This document shows positions 6,862-15,505 of a stretch of DNA of 17,909 bases, one piece after another. The notes beneath the pieces are model-generated. The model did not search any database. It worked only from the letters and a program-made list of their open reading frames with translations, and was not told the origin of the DNA. Origin of the DNA: JBNGDW01 sp049975325 (GTDB lineage: Bacteria > Cloacimonadota > Cloacimonadia > JGIOTU-2 > JBNGDW01). Each line of letters opens with the position of its first letter. Positions within the stretch are counted from its first letter, which is position 1. The DNA lies in contig JBNGDW010000027.1 in the NCBI GenBank assembly GCA_049975325.1, positions 1-17,909 on the forward strand. The letters are read 5' to 3'. The position numbers and the translations under genes are program-made.

Positions 6862-7412
6862 CATCTCTTGCTGCAGAGAAACCGGCAATCTATATATACC
6901 CAGAAACAGATCGCCAATTTCAAGTTCAGTTGATTTGTAAAAATGGAACAAAAATTACTAGGAGTATCCCGGAATATAACGAAGGTTGGGATGTATTTAT
7001 AGAAAAATCTGGTAGAATTGATGGAAAGTATGATTATCTCTTTTATGAGACTGCTATATCCATAGCACCTGAAATCTTTTTTGGCTGGTGTATTTCTCAA
7101 AAAAATCTAAAAACCGAACTAAATGATTTGCTTTTGAAAATAGGATTAAATACCGAAGAAACCAATGAATTTCTGGATTACTGGCTAAACAGGTTAAAGG
7201 ATTACGAATATTATAAAATCTTTCCAGTTGTTAATCAGCAGTTAGATGAGTTGGTAGGATTAAAAATGACTCCTCAGCCAAAAACTATTTTTAGAATTTT
7301 ATTCTTCTTTCAAGGATGTGATAAGTTCGAGAAACTACCTCCTCCTCAAATAGAAAATTTTAAGCGAGAAGGAACAACTGTAATCGAATGGGGTGGAGCG
7401 CTGCTGAATTAA
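6858..7412 (+). CDS. 'KPAIYLYPE'-type conserved domain protein (probable 3' part of the same frameshifted gene)
   Basis: From K-P-A-I-Y-I-Y-P-E the sequence follows a widespread uncharacterised bacterial family that I know from memory. That family typically has K-P-[AV]-I-Y-L-Y-P-E, then I-P-E-Y-x-x-G-W-x-V near residue 40, a Y-x-Y-L-F-Y/W-E block near 60, a Y-W-L block (107-109), a P-Q-P block and a closing V-I-E-W-G-G. All are present here (V-I-E-W-G-G at 174-179). The function is unknown. There is no ATG, ribosome site or signal peptide of its own; the ORF could only begin with a TTG (6858) overlapping the TGA of the previous ORF. Upstream in the same frame the reading is open back to a TAA at 6810. 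Since family members are normally secreted, the most likely explanation is that this is the C-terminal domain of the upstream lipoprotein, split by a one-base deletion. Confidence 0.7.
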   Translation: MTSLAAEKPAIYIYPETDRQFQVQLICKNGTKITRSIPEYNEGWDVFIEKSGRIDGKYDYLFYETAISIAPEIFFGWCISQKNLKTELNDLLLKIGLNTEETNEFLDYWLNRLKDYEYYKIFPVVNQQLDELVGLKMTPQPKTIFRILFFFQGCDKFEKLPPPQIENFKREGTTVIEWGGALLN

Positions 7413-7607
7413 AATTATTTTCAAGATAAAAGGAGTGAGAAGTTGAACTTCCCTGGGGTCTTATTTCCATAATTTGTAATTTGGTCATGAAGGCACTTCC
7501 AAGCCGACGCGCTTTAATATTGCTACCAACAAATACCAAGTAAAGAATAACCTACACGCTATATCCTATGCTTTTTACATTTTACAATTTTCATTTCCCT
7601 AATCCTC
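7413..7607. other. Convergent intergenic spacer
   Basis: The spacer separates the 3' ends of the plus-strand gene and the 770-residue minus-strand gene. A terminator would be expected, but I find no clear GC-rich hairpin followed by a T run, and no RNA gene. Confidence 0.5.
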
Positions 7608-9920
7608 TTATTCCACCTTCAGCATCTTACGGACAACCGCATAATCACCATATTCCAGTTTATAAAAATACACACCCGGAGCTACATTATTCCCATTCTC
7701 ATCCGTCCCATCCCAAACTACCTCGTTAATTTTAAATTTTAAATTTTTAATTTTTAATTTGCGAATGCGTTGCCCTTTTGTGTTATAAATCCTTATCTCT
7801 ATTCCTTTCTCAAATACCATTGGGAGAAATAAAATATTATCTAAATTAAAGAAGATTGTGGTAGAAAAGCTAAATGGATTTGGAAAATTATAAATTACTG
7901 CATTATTTGTTAAATGATTTTGCCAATCATTTATGGCAGAGGTATCTTGCCATTCATACGCACCCATATCTATAGTAGTGCCAGAAATACGGGGATTGCC
8001 CACAAGGTCGTATTCAGGTAGTTCTATACCGTCTGGTAAATCTAACGTTCCTGCATCTATGCAAGGAGAGTTAGCCGAAAGTGCATAAGGATAGTCTCCA
8101 CTGCCTATCCATTCTGGATCTTCATCTTTATTTCCATCCAGCCAATTTAGAGTGTTATTTCCCAGAACAAAGATATTTTCCCAACCACCAGAAAATAGAG
8201 TATTTTTAACAGTAAGTGTGTTTGGTATGTTTGTTCCATCTACACACATTTCCCTTGGAATATCCCCATAAAGAATGCAATTTATTAGAGTAAGCTCTGA
8301 ACCATCCCGTAAATTGACTGCTTGGCCTCCAGTTGGTGCAATATTATTACCAATAGTACAATTAATTAAAATAGCATCATCTCTGTTTAGAATGCAAAGA
8401 GCTGATGTGGGCTTTGGCCATTCTGTCATACCACTAATATTTTCTGTAAGTTCTACATTTTTTAATATATGGTGATATTGACCTGGATAATTTGGATGAC
8501 CACCAATGATAAGACCGCCGCCAGTAACTGTCTCAGCTGAATAATTTGGAATGTTATTTTTAATGATTGTATTTTCTATCAAACAATTTTTGATTGTCCC
8601 TAATCCTGCTGCAACTCCTCCAATATTACCGATTATCTCTACATCTTTTAAATATAAGCTCGTTGAATCTAAAATATTTTGACCGGTAGTAGTCGAAGCG
8701 ATGGCTGCCTTTATGTCACCACGATTGTCTTGAAATCTAACATTATCAATTAAAACAGCTCTCGGTTGAAAAAATTGTAAAGCTCCTCCGCTTTCTTGAT
8801 TGCCATTAATCACAGAAAGATTTTTAATGGCATACTCCTTCTGATAATCATAATCATAAAATATTTTTGATAACCCTTCAGCATCTAAAATTGTTGTATT
8901 TTTATCGTGTCCGTCAAAAGAGACATAACTTCGTAAGTTTAATGGAAATTTCTCATCAGTTGCCGATGGTGAGTAAATTCCTTCTGCTATATGGATTGTA
9001 TTCGGATGCAGACTATCAGAAGCAATTTTTATCAATGCCATTGAAATGGTTTGCAGGGCTTCATCTGGTGTAAGACCGCTGTTCTCATCATCTCCATCTG
9101 GAGAAACATATAAGTCCTGATTCTGTGGAACAACTTTTGCATTCTGGCACTGAAATGTAGAATTGCAATCATTAACAAAAAAGAAATTATCCGGTTCCGC
9201 TACAGTAAAAGTATCTATTATTACGGCTATTGGATCACATGCAGAACCCAGTCTACAAATATCATTTCCGTTACCTGCAGTATTAAAATAGATATTACAT
9301 AATTCATCTTGACTAAATGTAACTGAAGCATAATAATAAATAAATAACCCCCCGCCATCTATATAGGCATGATTATTTCTTATTGTACAATTTTTTAATG
9401 TTGGACATGCGTAACCACCATTATGAGCCCCAATGTAAACCCCGCCACCAGTGCCTGCTCTATTATTCTCAATAATACAGTTACCTATTGTGGGATTACT
9501 GTCATAAGTATAAATTCCACCGCCAACAAGATGACCCTCGTACCATAAGAATTGGGTCCCTGTTCCATTCTGAATAGTAAAACCACATAAGAAGGTATCT
9601 TCATCTTCCCCTGATATAATTTTTACCACACTTCCATTTTGATTACCGTCAATAATTGTTTGATGAATAAATGAATCTACTTCTGTAAGTATATATAGGC
9701 TGGCAACTGTTATGTTCTTTCCATTGAAATTAATATTTTCATAATAAGTGCCGGGATAGACAAGAACAGTATCACCATTTTCCGAAGCATCTATTCCTTC
9801 TTGAATTGCGGTATAATTACCTTCTCCATCTATATCTACGATGATTGTATCTGAAAAAAGTAAAGAAAAAGAAAAGAACCATAGAGATATAAGGATTGCT
9901 ATAAACTTTTTTTTACACAT
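7608..9920 (-). CDS. Secreted parallel beta-helix protein with Por/type IX-like C-terminal sorting domain
   Basis: A 770-residue exported protein. Residues 1-23 form a signal peptide (K-K-K, hydrophobic core, then F-S-D). The first beta-helix (about 24-245) opens with the pectin-lyase-like entry I-Q-E-G-I-D-A-S-E-N-G-D-T-V-L-V-Y-P-G-T-Y and has G-G-G-[IVL]-[YF] coil repeats. A second start at 268-320 (L-Y-V-S-P-D-G-D-D-E-N-S-G-L-T-P) is of the DUF1565 type and leads into another helix to about 600. N-S-P-C-I-D-A-G-T ... D-M-G-A-Y-E-W (617-656) is the 'choice-of-anchor Q' motif. Residues 678-770 (N-F-P-N-P-F ... V-W-D-G-T-D-E-N-G ... G-V-Y-F-Y-K-L) form the FlgD-Ig/type IX-like sorting domain. 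No catalytic residues are identifiable. The K-L-K-I-K-N-L-K-F-K-I segment inside the sorting domain is encoded by an AT-rich simple repeat. The AAGGAT ribosome site is good. Confidence 0.88.
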   Translation of the reverse strand: MCKKKFIAILISLWFFSFSLLFSDTIIVDIDGEGNYTAIQEGIDASENGDTVLVYPGTYYENINFNGKNITVASLYILTEVDSFIHQTIIDGNQNGSVVKIISGEDEDTFLCGFTIQNGTGTQFLWYEGHLVGGGIYTYDSNPTIGNCIIENNRAGTGGGVYIGAHNGGYACPTLKNCTIRNNHAYIDGGGLFIYYYASVTFSQDELCNIYFNTAGNGNDICRLGSACDPIAVIIDTFTVAEPDNFFFVNDCNSTFQCQNAKVVPQNQDLYVSPDGDDENSGLTPDEALQTISMALIKIASDSLHPNTIHIAEGIYSPSATDEKFPLNLRSYVSFDGHDKNTTILDAEGLSKIFYDYDYQKEYAIKNLSVINGNQESGGALQFFQPRAVLIDNVRFQDNRGDIKAAIASTTTGQNILDSTSLYLKDVEIIGNIGGVAAGLGTIKNCLIENTIIKNNIPNYSAETVTGGGLIIGGHPNYPGQYHHILKNVELTENISGMTEWPKPTSALCILNRDDAILINCTIGNNIAPTGGQAVNLRDGSELTLINCILYGDIPREMCVDGTNIPNTLTVKNTLFSGGWENIFVLGNNTLNWLDGNKDEDPEWIGSGDYPYALSANSPCIDAGTLDLPDGIELPEYDLVGNPRISGTTIDMGAYEWQDTSAINDWQNHLTNNAVIYNFPNPFSFSTTIFFNLDNILFLPMVFEKGIEIRIYNTKGQRIRKLKIKNLKFKINEVVWDGTDENGNNVAPGVYFYKLEYGDYAVVRKMLKVE
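7726..7760. repeat. AT-rich simple repeat inside the sorting-domain coding region
   Basis: About 35 bases contain only A and T, made of short TTTAAATTTT/TTTTTAATTT units. They are in frame and read K-L-K-I-K-N-L-K-F-K-I-N (721-732) between two expected beta strands of the C-terminal domain. The equivalent site in the 1378-residue protein (K-T-L-V-K-R-K-V-S-A-G-N-Y) shows no such repeat. Confidence 0.6.
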
Positions 9921-9938
9921 AATAATCCTTCTTATTTA

Positions 9939-10013
9939 TTTGGAATCCTCCTCTCCAGAGCAGTAAAAGAAAATATAATCTTTATATCCGACTCTGGAGA
10001 GTTGGGTTCCAAA
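9939..10013. repeat. Long intergenic inverted repeat (possible RNA hairpin)
   Basis: The arms 9939-9960 and 9992-10013 are complementary. The inner ten base pairs, CTCTCCAGAG with CTCTGGAGAG, are perfect. An interrupted three-base step follows, then GGAATCC with GGGTTCC, and TTT with AAA at the base. The 31-base loop is AT-rich. It lies in the 102-base gap between the stop of the 1378-residue gene and the ribosome site of the 770-residue gene. Neither strand shows a T run after the stem, so it is not a classical intrinsic terminator. It could be an mRNA-stabilising or attenuating structure, a dispersed repeat, or a protein-binding palindrome. Confidence 0.7.
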
Positions 10014-10022
10014 GTTATTACA

Positions 10023-13000
10023 TTATTGCATCAGAAGCATCTTTTTTAAGATCGTCTTATCCTCTGTTTTAAGCTGATAGAAATAAATCCCATTTGAGAC
10101 ATCCTTTCCTTTTTCATTTTTTCCGTCCCAGGTTATACTGTAATTTCCAGCTGAAACTTTTCTTTTCACAAGCGTTTTAACTTTTTGTCCCCTGATATTA
10201 TAAATAGATATCTCCACAACCGCTTCTTCTGGGAGAGCATACGAAATTGTCGTATTATAACTAAACGGATTAGGATAATTTTGTGAAAGGGAAAACTCAG
10301 CTGGTAATATATCTTCTCCTGTATTTAATCGTACTAATGAATATTTTTGTCTCCCTGCAATCAACTTGGTCTCAACAAATGTCCTTAATTCATTATCATA
10401 GACACTGTAATTTTCTACAGATATAATTTTCCCTCTTCCATAAACGATCTGAAATGTAAGCTCATTTAAATCTTTATCTAAAAAATCTGTATAAGCCAAA
10501 ATTTGTGTCATGCCACTATCTACAACACTGGCTCCAACACATACATCATTTTCAAAAACGCCGATTTCCAATACACTCTCATCAATATCAATTACATCAA
10601 TCACCTCATAATTCGCCTTTTCTTCGTAAGTAAAATGCTGTGTTTCCTTTTTATTAAATCTGGAAGCGTCTTCACCAGAATTATTCCATCGGAAATTTGG
10701 AATATCTTCTTCTACTTTTACAATGTAGCCTCTACCATAATGCAAAGGTCTTATACGACAACTTGGCACGGGCATAGTTTCTCCAGGGTCAAATCTGATA
10801 TACTCCTCCGGAGGGCGATAATACCAATTTTCAGCTTGTATTGAGATTACTTTATCCCAATGCTCTCCGAATGCATCATCAATATCCTGACTTTGAGGTA
10901 GCCAATAACCAATCCAATTTTCCTCACCAGAATGTAAAGAGATCTCTGTTTCAGGTGGTATAACCGTGACCGTATCTCCTACTACTGAAAATGGATAAAA
11001 TTCACAACTATTTGACATTTTAAGCTTGTAGCCATCTGTGCTACTGAAGTTATAAAGATTATCATGACTCCAAGGATTCTCAGGATTATTAGGATTATAT
11101 GTCATAGAGCAGTTATAACCCAATATCTGTTCCGCATAGGATTCCAGTGGTTCTAATACTTCTTCAGCATCCTGTTCACCATCTTCGTCGCGTTGTAATT
11201 CCGGAAAAGAAATCCAGTTCCAATTGTTATCTAGTGCTGGGGAGCCGTAAATCATAAATTGCACTTCTGGCATATATGGATCTGAACTGGTTATAGTAAC
11301 CAAACCATCGCAATGGACAAACATTTTATGGCAGCAGAATTCTATTGGTATACAAACGGAGTCACCTGGTAGTATTACAGCCGGTACATCTTCAGGATCT
11401 ATTGTATAATATTCTGCAATAGTATCTGGAATAGTGATAGATATGTCTGTCAAATCATCGTTACCGATATTTTTAATCACTAAGTCTTTTGTTTCTTTTC
11501 TATCATGAGATACATAGCCAAAATCAACTTCCTGAGGATAGATTTTGATTCCAGGCACATTATATTCATAAGCACCCATATCTATTGTATCCAAAACGAT
11601 TCTTCTTGTTCCATCAAAATCAACATCTGTATATAGAGAGGCTATTAAACTATCGACATGATTAATCGGATATAAACCTTTATTAATTAAAGGTGAATCG
11701 CTATTAAAATGTAAATCATTTTGTGATGGATCTACAAAACCAACATTATCAAGATCATACATATTATTACCACTATATTCTGGCTGGTAGTATGGTTCAT
11801 AATTTTCATACTGAATATAGTTATTATAAAAGTATATATTATTTGAAGAGTGCGTTATACAAAATTCGTCACCTGGGTGAGGTTGGTCCTTATAATTATT
11901 TTCCCAGAATATATTGTTATAGAAATAACCCTCAGTAACTAAACAATATATTGCATTTCCTTCTGAGAATTCATCGTTACTATTCTGAGCATTATTATCA
12001 TAAAATATATTGTTAATAACATATAGTTTTTTATCTTCTGATGGGCCTTGTAAGTATAAAGCCCCACCATTATCATCTGCAGTATTAGAAATAAATAAGT
12101 TCCCAATAATATATGTTGTTTTGTTACTATTAATTTCACTTATTGCACCACCAGAATCATGGGAAAAATTATTTAAAAAGAGGGAATTCTCAACCGTAAC
12201 ATTTGAATTGTTTATAAATAACGCACCGCCGCAAATCAGAGCTTCATTTGAACTAAATTCACAATTTTTAAATACGACTTCGCCATAATCCTCTATTCTA
12301 ATGGCACCTTTATGGACACTTGGTTGCTGGTAAGTATTCAAATTCTTAATATTTGAAAATGTGCAATATTTCATTTCTGAATAAGAATCAAATAATGAGG
12401 AACTTTTACCTCTCCAATTTTCTCCGAATACAATTCCATTCCAATTTTCCCCCGTATCTCCGTTTGTAAAATGTATAGGATATTCTGCAGTTCCATTAGC
12501 AATTAAGCTTCCATTTGCCATTATATATGTATCAGTATCAAATTTTAAATTAACTCCCTTATCAATTACTAATGCAAAATCTACAGGAATAAGAAGATGG
12601 TCATCCTGAATCCAATTATCAGGTATAGTACTAGGGATATTATCAGGGAAACTTACATCCTCAGTAACATAATAAGTTGCTACCGTAGACCCCCAATCAT
12701 GTCTTGATTTAGTTTTTTTATATCCAGCTTCATATCTCTTGGTTGCAGGATTTTTGTCGTGTTCTGGATCAAATGGCCAAACACTTGACAAAAAATCAGG
12801 TGCTTCTTCATAGTAATATGAGCTATCATGTTCCCATGTATTATAAAAGGAGCCATCGTATGCTCTTAATGTTGAATTCCGTTCAATGGTCTTGCTTTTC
12901 ATCGTTCCCCAGATATTTCTATATCTTGTCTTACTATAGCTTTCAAGATAGGGTGAAGCAAATATACGCCCCCTTGGAAACCCAAGTAAGCACAACCATC

Positions 13001-14159
13001 TATTCCCCTCTTTAAGATAGTTATTAACAATATTTTGCTTTTTTTGCAATGGATATATATGATAACCATGCTTTAAAGCTGCATTTCTGTGAAATGTATT
13101 ATCCGGTCCATTGCACCAATGCCACCAATCAACCCACATAAATTGTCCTATATTCCCTTCAAAGAGATTTCCCATAGGTCCAGGAATATCATCTATAGGA
13201 TGACCGTGACAAACCATATCGCCACTAAAATTTGATTCGATTAAATCAATTCCTAAAAAACTTATTTCAAGGTCTGATTGTTCAGCGGCAATTGAGTAAT
13301 TATACCCAAAGACATTATATTGCGAATCATTTTGTAACAACATCGAATGTCTTAAGTGTTTGAAAATATTATCTTCAATAAGACAATAATTGCTATTATC
13401 GCACAAAACACCATATCCAGCACCGCCTTCTCCATAATCCTGTGCATCATGGAAATAGCACCCTCTTATTTCTATATGTTCGCTATTTTTAATATCAATA
13501 TGATGCTTAACAGGTCTGTAACTCTCTATACCACTTACCCAGCAATTCTCGCAATTCTGGATAAGAATATTATGTCCCTGTTCAGATTCTGGTAGGTCTC
13601 CTTCATCAATTCTTTTAATGTATAAGTCTTCTACTCCTGCATTTTCTAATGGGTTACTTTCTGTACCTATTAGCTCGATACAATTGCGTTTCCAATGTTC
13701 AATTACAGGATTACCATAATCAATTATATCAAATTCCAAAATAGTTCTATCCTCTAAATCTTTATCCTTTTTGAATTGATATACACCTGCTAATATTACA
13801 TTTTCTGGTATTACTATTGTTCTGTTGAGAACATAAGTGCCAGATTGTAAGGTTATTTGAGTTAGTACGCTGTAAACAGCGTTTCCATTATCTAAATACT
13901 CATTTATTGCATCAAAATCTTCATCAGGATTACCGGTAGGTGCATCCACTTGTATTTCATTATCAACAATAGGATTAGTAGATGTAATCCTACCAGGATA
14001 TCCAGCATCCTGCCATTGATCTGTATAAATATGATCATCAATAGTTGGACTTATTGTACCAATATCACAAAATGAAATAGAATAGAATAAAACTACAATA
14101 ATAAATGTTATGTATATAGCTTTATTAAACCTGAGTGGTGTATATTTTTTGTTCTTCAT
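10023..14159 (-). CDS. Large secreted pectate-lyase-like beta-helix protein with C-terminal sorting domain
   Basis: A 1378-residue exported protein. A signal sequence (1-31, ending I-S-F-C-D) precedes W-Q-D-A-G-Y-P-G (49-56), a mark of pectate-lyase-superfamily proteins. A first beta-helix covers about 95-470, with aromatic/His-rich loops (for example F-M-W-V-D-W-W-H-W-C-N, 340-350) that could line a carbohydrate site. A second helix covers about 520-865, with G-G-A-[LI]-[FYS] coils and D-M-G-A-Y-E-Y (860-866). Residues 871-972 (I-Y-P-Q-E-V-D-F-G-Y-V ... V-I-K-N-I-G-N) form a choice-of-anchor-D/ASPM-SPD-2-Hydin-like Ig domain. A region of unknown fold follows (about 975-1285). Residues 1293-1378 (N-Y-P-N-P-F ... 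I-T-W-D-G-K-N ... G-I-Y-F-Y-Q-L) form the type IX-like sorting domain. A GAAGGAG site precedes the ATG. Its first 62-63 codons recur exactly at 15318-15505. Enzyme activity is unproven. Confidence 0.87.
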   Translation of the reverse strand: MKNKKYTPLRFNKAIYITFIIVVLFYSISFCDIGTISPTIDDHIYTDQWQDAGYPGRITSTNPIVDNEIQVDAPTGNPDEDFDAINEYLDNGNAVYSVLTQITLQSGTYVLNRTIVIPENVILAGVYQFKKDKDLEDRTILEFDIIDYGNPVIEHWKRNCIELIGTESNPLENAGVEDLYIKRIDEGDLPESEQGHNILIQNCENCWVSGIESYRPVKHHIDIKNSEHIEIRGCYFHDAQDYGEGGAGYGVLCDNSNYCLIEDNIFKHLRHSMLLQNDSQYNVFGYNYSIAAEQSDLEISFLGIDLIESNFSGDMVCHGHPIDDIPGPMGNLFEGNIGQFMWVDWWHWCNGPDNTFHRNAALKHGYHIYPLQKKQNIVNNYLKEGNRWLCLLGFPRGRIFASPYLESYSKTRYRNIWGTMKSKTIERNSTLRAYDGSFYNTWEHDSSYYYEEAPDFLSSVWPFDPEHDKNPATKRYEAGYKKTKSRHDWGSTVATYYVTEDVSFPDNIPSTIPDNWIQDDHLLIPVDFALVIDKGVNLKFDTDTYIMANGSLIANGTAEYPIHFTNGDTGENWNGIVFGENWRGKSSSLFDSYSEMKYCTFSNIKNLNTYQQPSVHKGAIRIEDYGEVVFKNCEFSSNEALICGGALFINNSNVTVENSLFLNNFSHDSGGAISEINSNKTTYIIGNLFISNTADDNGGALYLQGPSEDKKLYVINNIFYDNNAQNSNDEFSEGNAIYCLVTEGYFYNNIFWENNYKDQPHPGDEFCITHSSNNIYFYNNYIQYENYEPYYQPEYSGNNMYDLDNVGFVDPSQNDLHFNSDSPLINKGLYPINHVDSLIASLYTDVDFDGTRRIVLDTIDMGAYEYNVPGIKIYPQEVDFGYVSHDRKETKDLVIKNIGNDDLTDISITIPDTIAEYYTIDPEDVPAVILPGDSVCIPIEFCCHKMFVHCDGLVTITSSDPYMPEVQFMIYGSPALDNNWNWISFPELQRDEDGEQDAEEVLEPLESYAEQILGYNCSMTYNPNNPENPWSHDNLYNFSSTDGYKLKMSNSCEFYPFSVVGDTVTVIPPETEISLHSGEENWIGYWLPQSQDIDDAFGEHWDKVISIQAENWYYRPPEEYIRFDPGETMPVPSCRIRPLHYGRGYIVKVEEDIPNFRWNNSGEDASRFNKKETQHFTYEEKANYEVIDVIDIDESVLEIGVFENDVCVGASVVDSGMTQILAYTDFLDKDLNELTFQIVYGRGKIISVENYSVYDNELRTFVETKLIAGRQKYSLVRLNTGEDILPAEFSLSQNYPNPFSYNTTISYALPEEAVVEISIYNIRGQKVKTLVKRKVSAGNYSITWDGKNEKGKDVSNGIYFYQLKTEDKTILKKMLLMQ

Positions 14160-15260
14160 TTTATACTCCTTCTTATGTTTTTATTTTTACTAATTATTTC
14201 TTTATTAATATTTTCTGTTAGCATTTTTATTGAACCCTTCTCTCAACTGTACACATTACTTTATTATCTGGCAAAAAAACTGCATTACAATGGTACTCTA
14301 AAGTGTCATCTATTAATCGCCTTCGTTCGGAACCATCACTATTCATGATATACAAATGCCCATATCCAAATAATATTTTTGATCCATCACTTGAAAATAC
14401 AGGTCTATAAGGACCTGCGGGACCTAAGTTAGTTAAATCAGAACCATCTTCATTCATACTATAAATGTTATCAGAAGCATAAAATACAATCTTACTTCCA
14501 TTAGCAGGCATAGATACAGGAAATACAGGATAAATAAAATAACCCTCAAAAAGATATTGATTGGTTGAATCTTCAAGATTAAAAACATATAATCCCCTAT
14601 CAACCGCACCAGAAGAAGCGAGAGACCAGATATAAAATATTTTGTTATCATTTATTGAAAAACAAGGATACCTAAATGAGCTATAATAATAGACAGATAG
14701 ATTTTTATGTTTAATAACTTCGCTTTTATTTTCTCCATCATAATCCATAATAGAAACAGTGATAGTAGAATCTTTTTCTGTTAAAGTAGAATAGACAATC
14801 TTTGTTCCATCATGTGAATAACAAGGATACATTTCTTGAATATTTGGTGTATTTGTAAGGTTTATTATTTCCGTACTCTCTAAATCAAGCTCATAGATAT
14901 CCTGATTATGGGAGAATACTATCTTGATTCCTTCCGGTGTTTCAGCAGTTGATGGGAAAGCCCCTCGGCTACCAATAGAATCATTTAATGTTGTAAAATC
15001 AGAACCATCAATGTTCATTGAATACACATGGTTACTACTAAATATTATTACTCTTTCACTATCAGGTGTAACAACAAGGTGGCCTACTAATGGTCTTAAA
15101 TAATTTAGATCCGTTCCATCAGTATTTACTGTGCACAGCCAATCTTCGTAGACTATTCTTTCGAGAGAATAATCAAAGCAGCCTGTCAAAACCACTATAG
15201 TTATAATAAATAGTCCAAAGAATATTATTTTTTTCATAACTGTATCCTCAATATTTAAAT
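13972..15260. repeat. Exact 1289-bp direct repeat, copy 1
   Basis: This stretch is identical by eye to 15318-16606 (offset 1346). It contains the first 188 bases of the 1378-residue beta-helix gene, the 67-base spacer, the whole TolB-like lipoprotein gene and 23 bases upstream of it. The first differences are at 13971/15317 and 15261/16607. No transposase or terminal inverted repeats flank it. Confidence 0.93.
14227..15237 (-). CDS. TolB-like beta-propeller lipoprotein, copy 1
   Basis: The 336-residue protein has a lipoprotein signal peptide (lipobox V-L-T-G-C, Cys20). About six repeats of the PD40/WD40-like TolB propeller follow. Each runs from a segment such as P-V-F-S-S-D-G-S-K-I-L-F through a variable loop to I-Y-S-M-N-E-D-G-S-D-L-T-N-L. 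The clearest repeats are near residues 52-83, 97-130, 138-175 and 255-315. The N-terminal W-L-C-T-V-N-T-D-G-T-D-L supplies the strand that probably closes the ring. Such propellers act as periplasmic or surface binding scaffolds; a ligand or partner cannot be named. The gene lies 67 bases upstream of the intact 1378-residue beta-helix gene and is probably cotranscribed with it. The nucleotide sequence is identical to copy 2. A GAGGAT ribosome site lies 7-8 bases before the ATG. Confidence 0.87.
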   Translation of the reverse strand: MKKIIFFGLFIITIVVLTGCFDYSLERIVYEDWLCTVNTDGTDLNYLRPLVGHLVVTPDSERVIIFSSNHVYSMNIDGSDFTTLNDSIGSRGAFPSTAETPEGIKIVFSHNQDIYELDLESTEIINLTNTPNIQEMYPCYSHDGTKIVYSTLTEKDSTITVSIMDYDGENKSEVIKHKNLSVYYYSSFRYPCFSINDNKIFYIWSLASSGAVDRGLYVFNLEDSTNQYLFEGYFIYPVFPVSMPANGSKIVFYASDNIYSMNEDGSDLTNLGPAGPYRPVFSSDGSKILFGYGHLYIMNSDGSERRRLIDDTLEYHCNAVFLPDNKVMCTVERRVQ

Positions 15261-15505
15261 ATAGTTTTTACTGGATTACCAATGGGCGCATTCACCTGTA
15301 TTACAGCTTCAACATCTGGATTAGTAGATGTAATCCTACCAGGATATCCAGCATCCTGCCATTGATCTGTATAAATATGATCATCAATAGTTGGACTTAT
15401 TGTACCAATATCACAAAATGAAATAGAATAGAATAAAACTACAATAATAAATGTTATGTATATAGCTTTATTAAACCTGAGTGGTGTATATTTTTTGTTC
15501 TTCAT
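15248..15505 (-). pseudogene. Truncated 5' fragment of a beta-helix gene (leader paralogue)
   Basis: The 85-residue ORF begins with the same first 62 residues as the 1378-residue beta-helix protein, with identical DNA over 188 bases. That part includes the signal peptide and the W-Q-D-A-G-Y-P-G mark. The sequence then becomes a diverged homologue: N-P-D-V-E-A-V-I-Q-V-N-A-P-I-G-N-P against N-P-I-V-D-N-E-I-Q-V-D-A-P-T-G-N-P, with synonymous changes as well. After G-N-P the frame runs into V-K-T-I-F-K-Y and a TGA that belongs to sequence just upstream of lipoprotein copy 1. Nothing of the beta-helix body remains. It keeps a good GAAGGAG ribosome site, so a short exported peptide could still be made, but a deletion remnant is more likely. 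Confidence 0.8.

Noticed and set aside
7413..7607. tRNA or small RNA in the convergent spacer
   Set aside because: No T-loop consensus, cloverleaf or stable GC-rich hairpin could be found on either strand.
8300..9500. CRISPR-like or tandem repeats suggested by recurring short motifs in the beta-helix genes
   Set aside because: The recurrence is at protein level (G-G-G-I-Y/N-N coil repeats) with irregular spacing, not identical DNA repeats with spacers.
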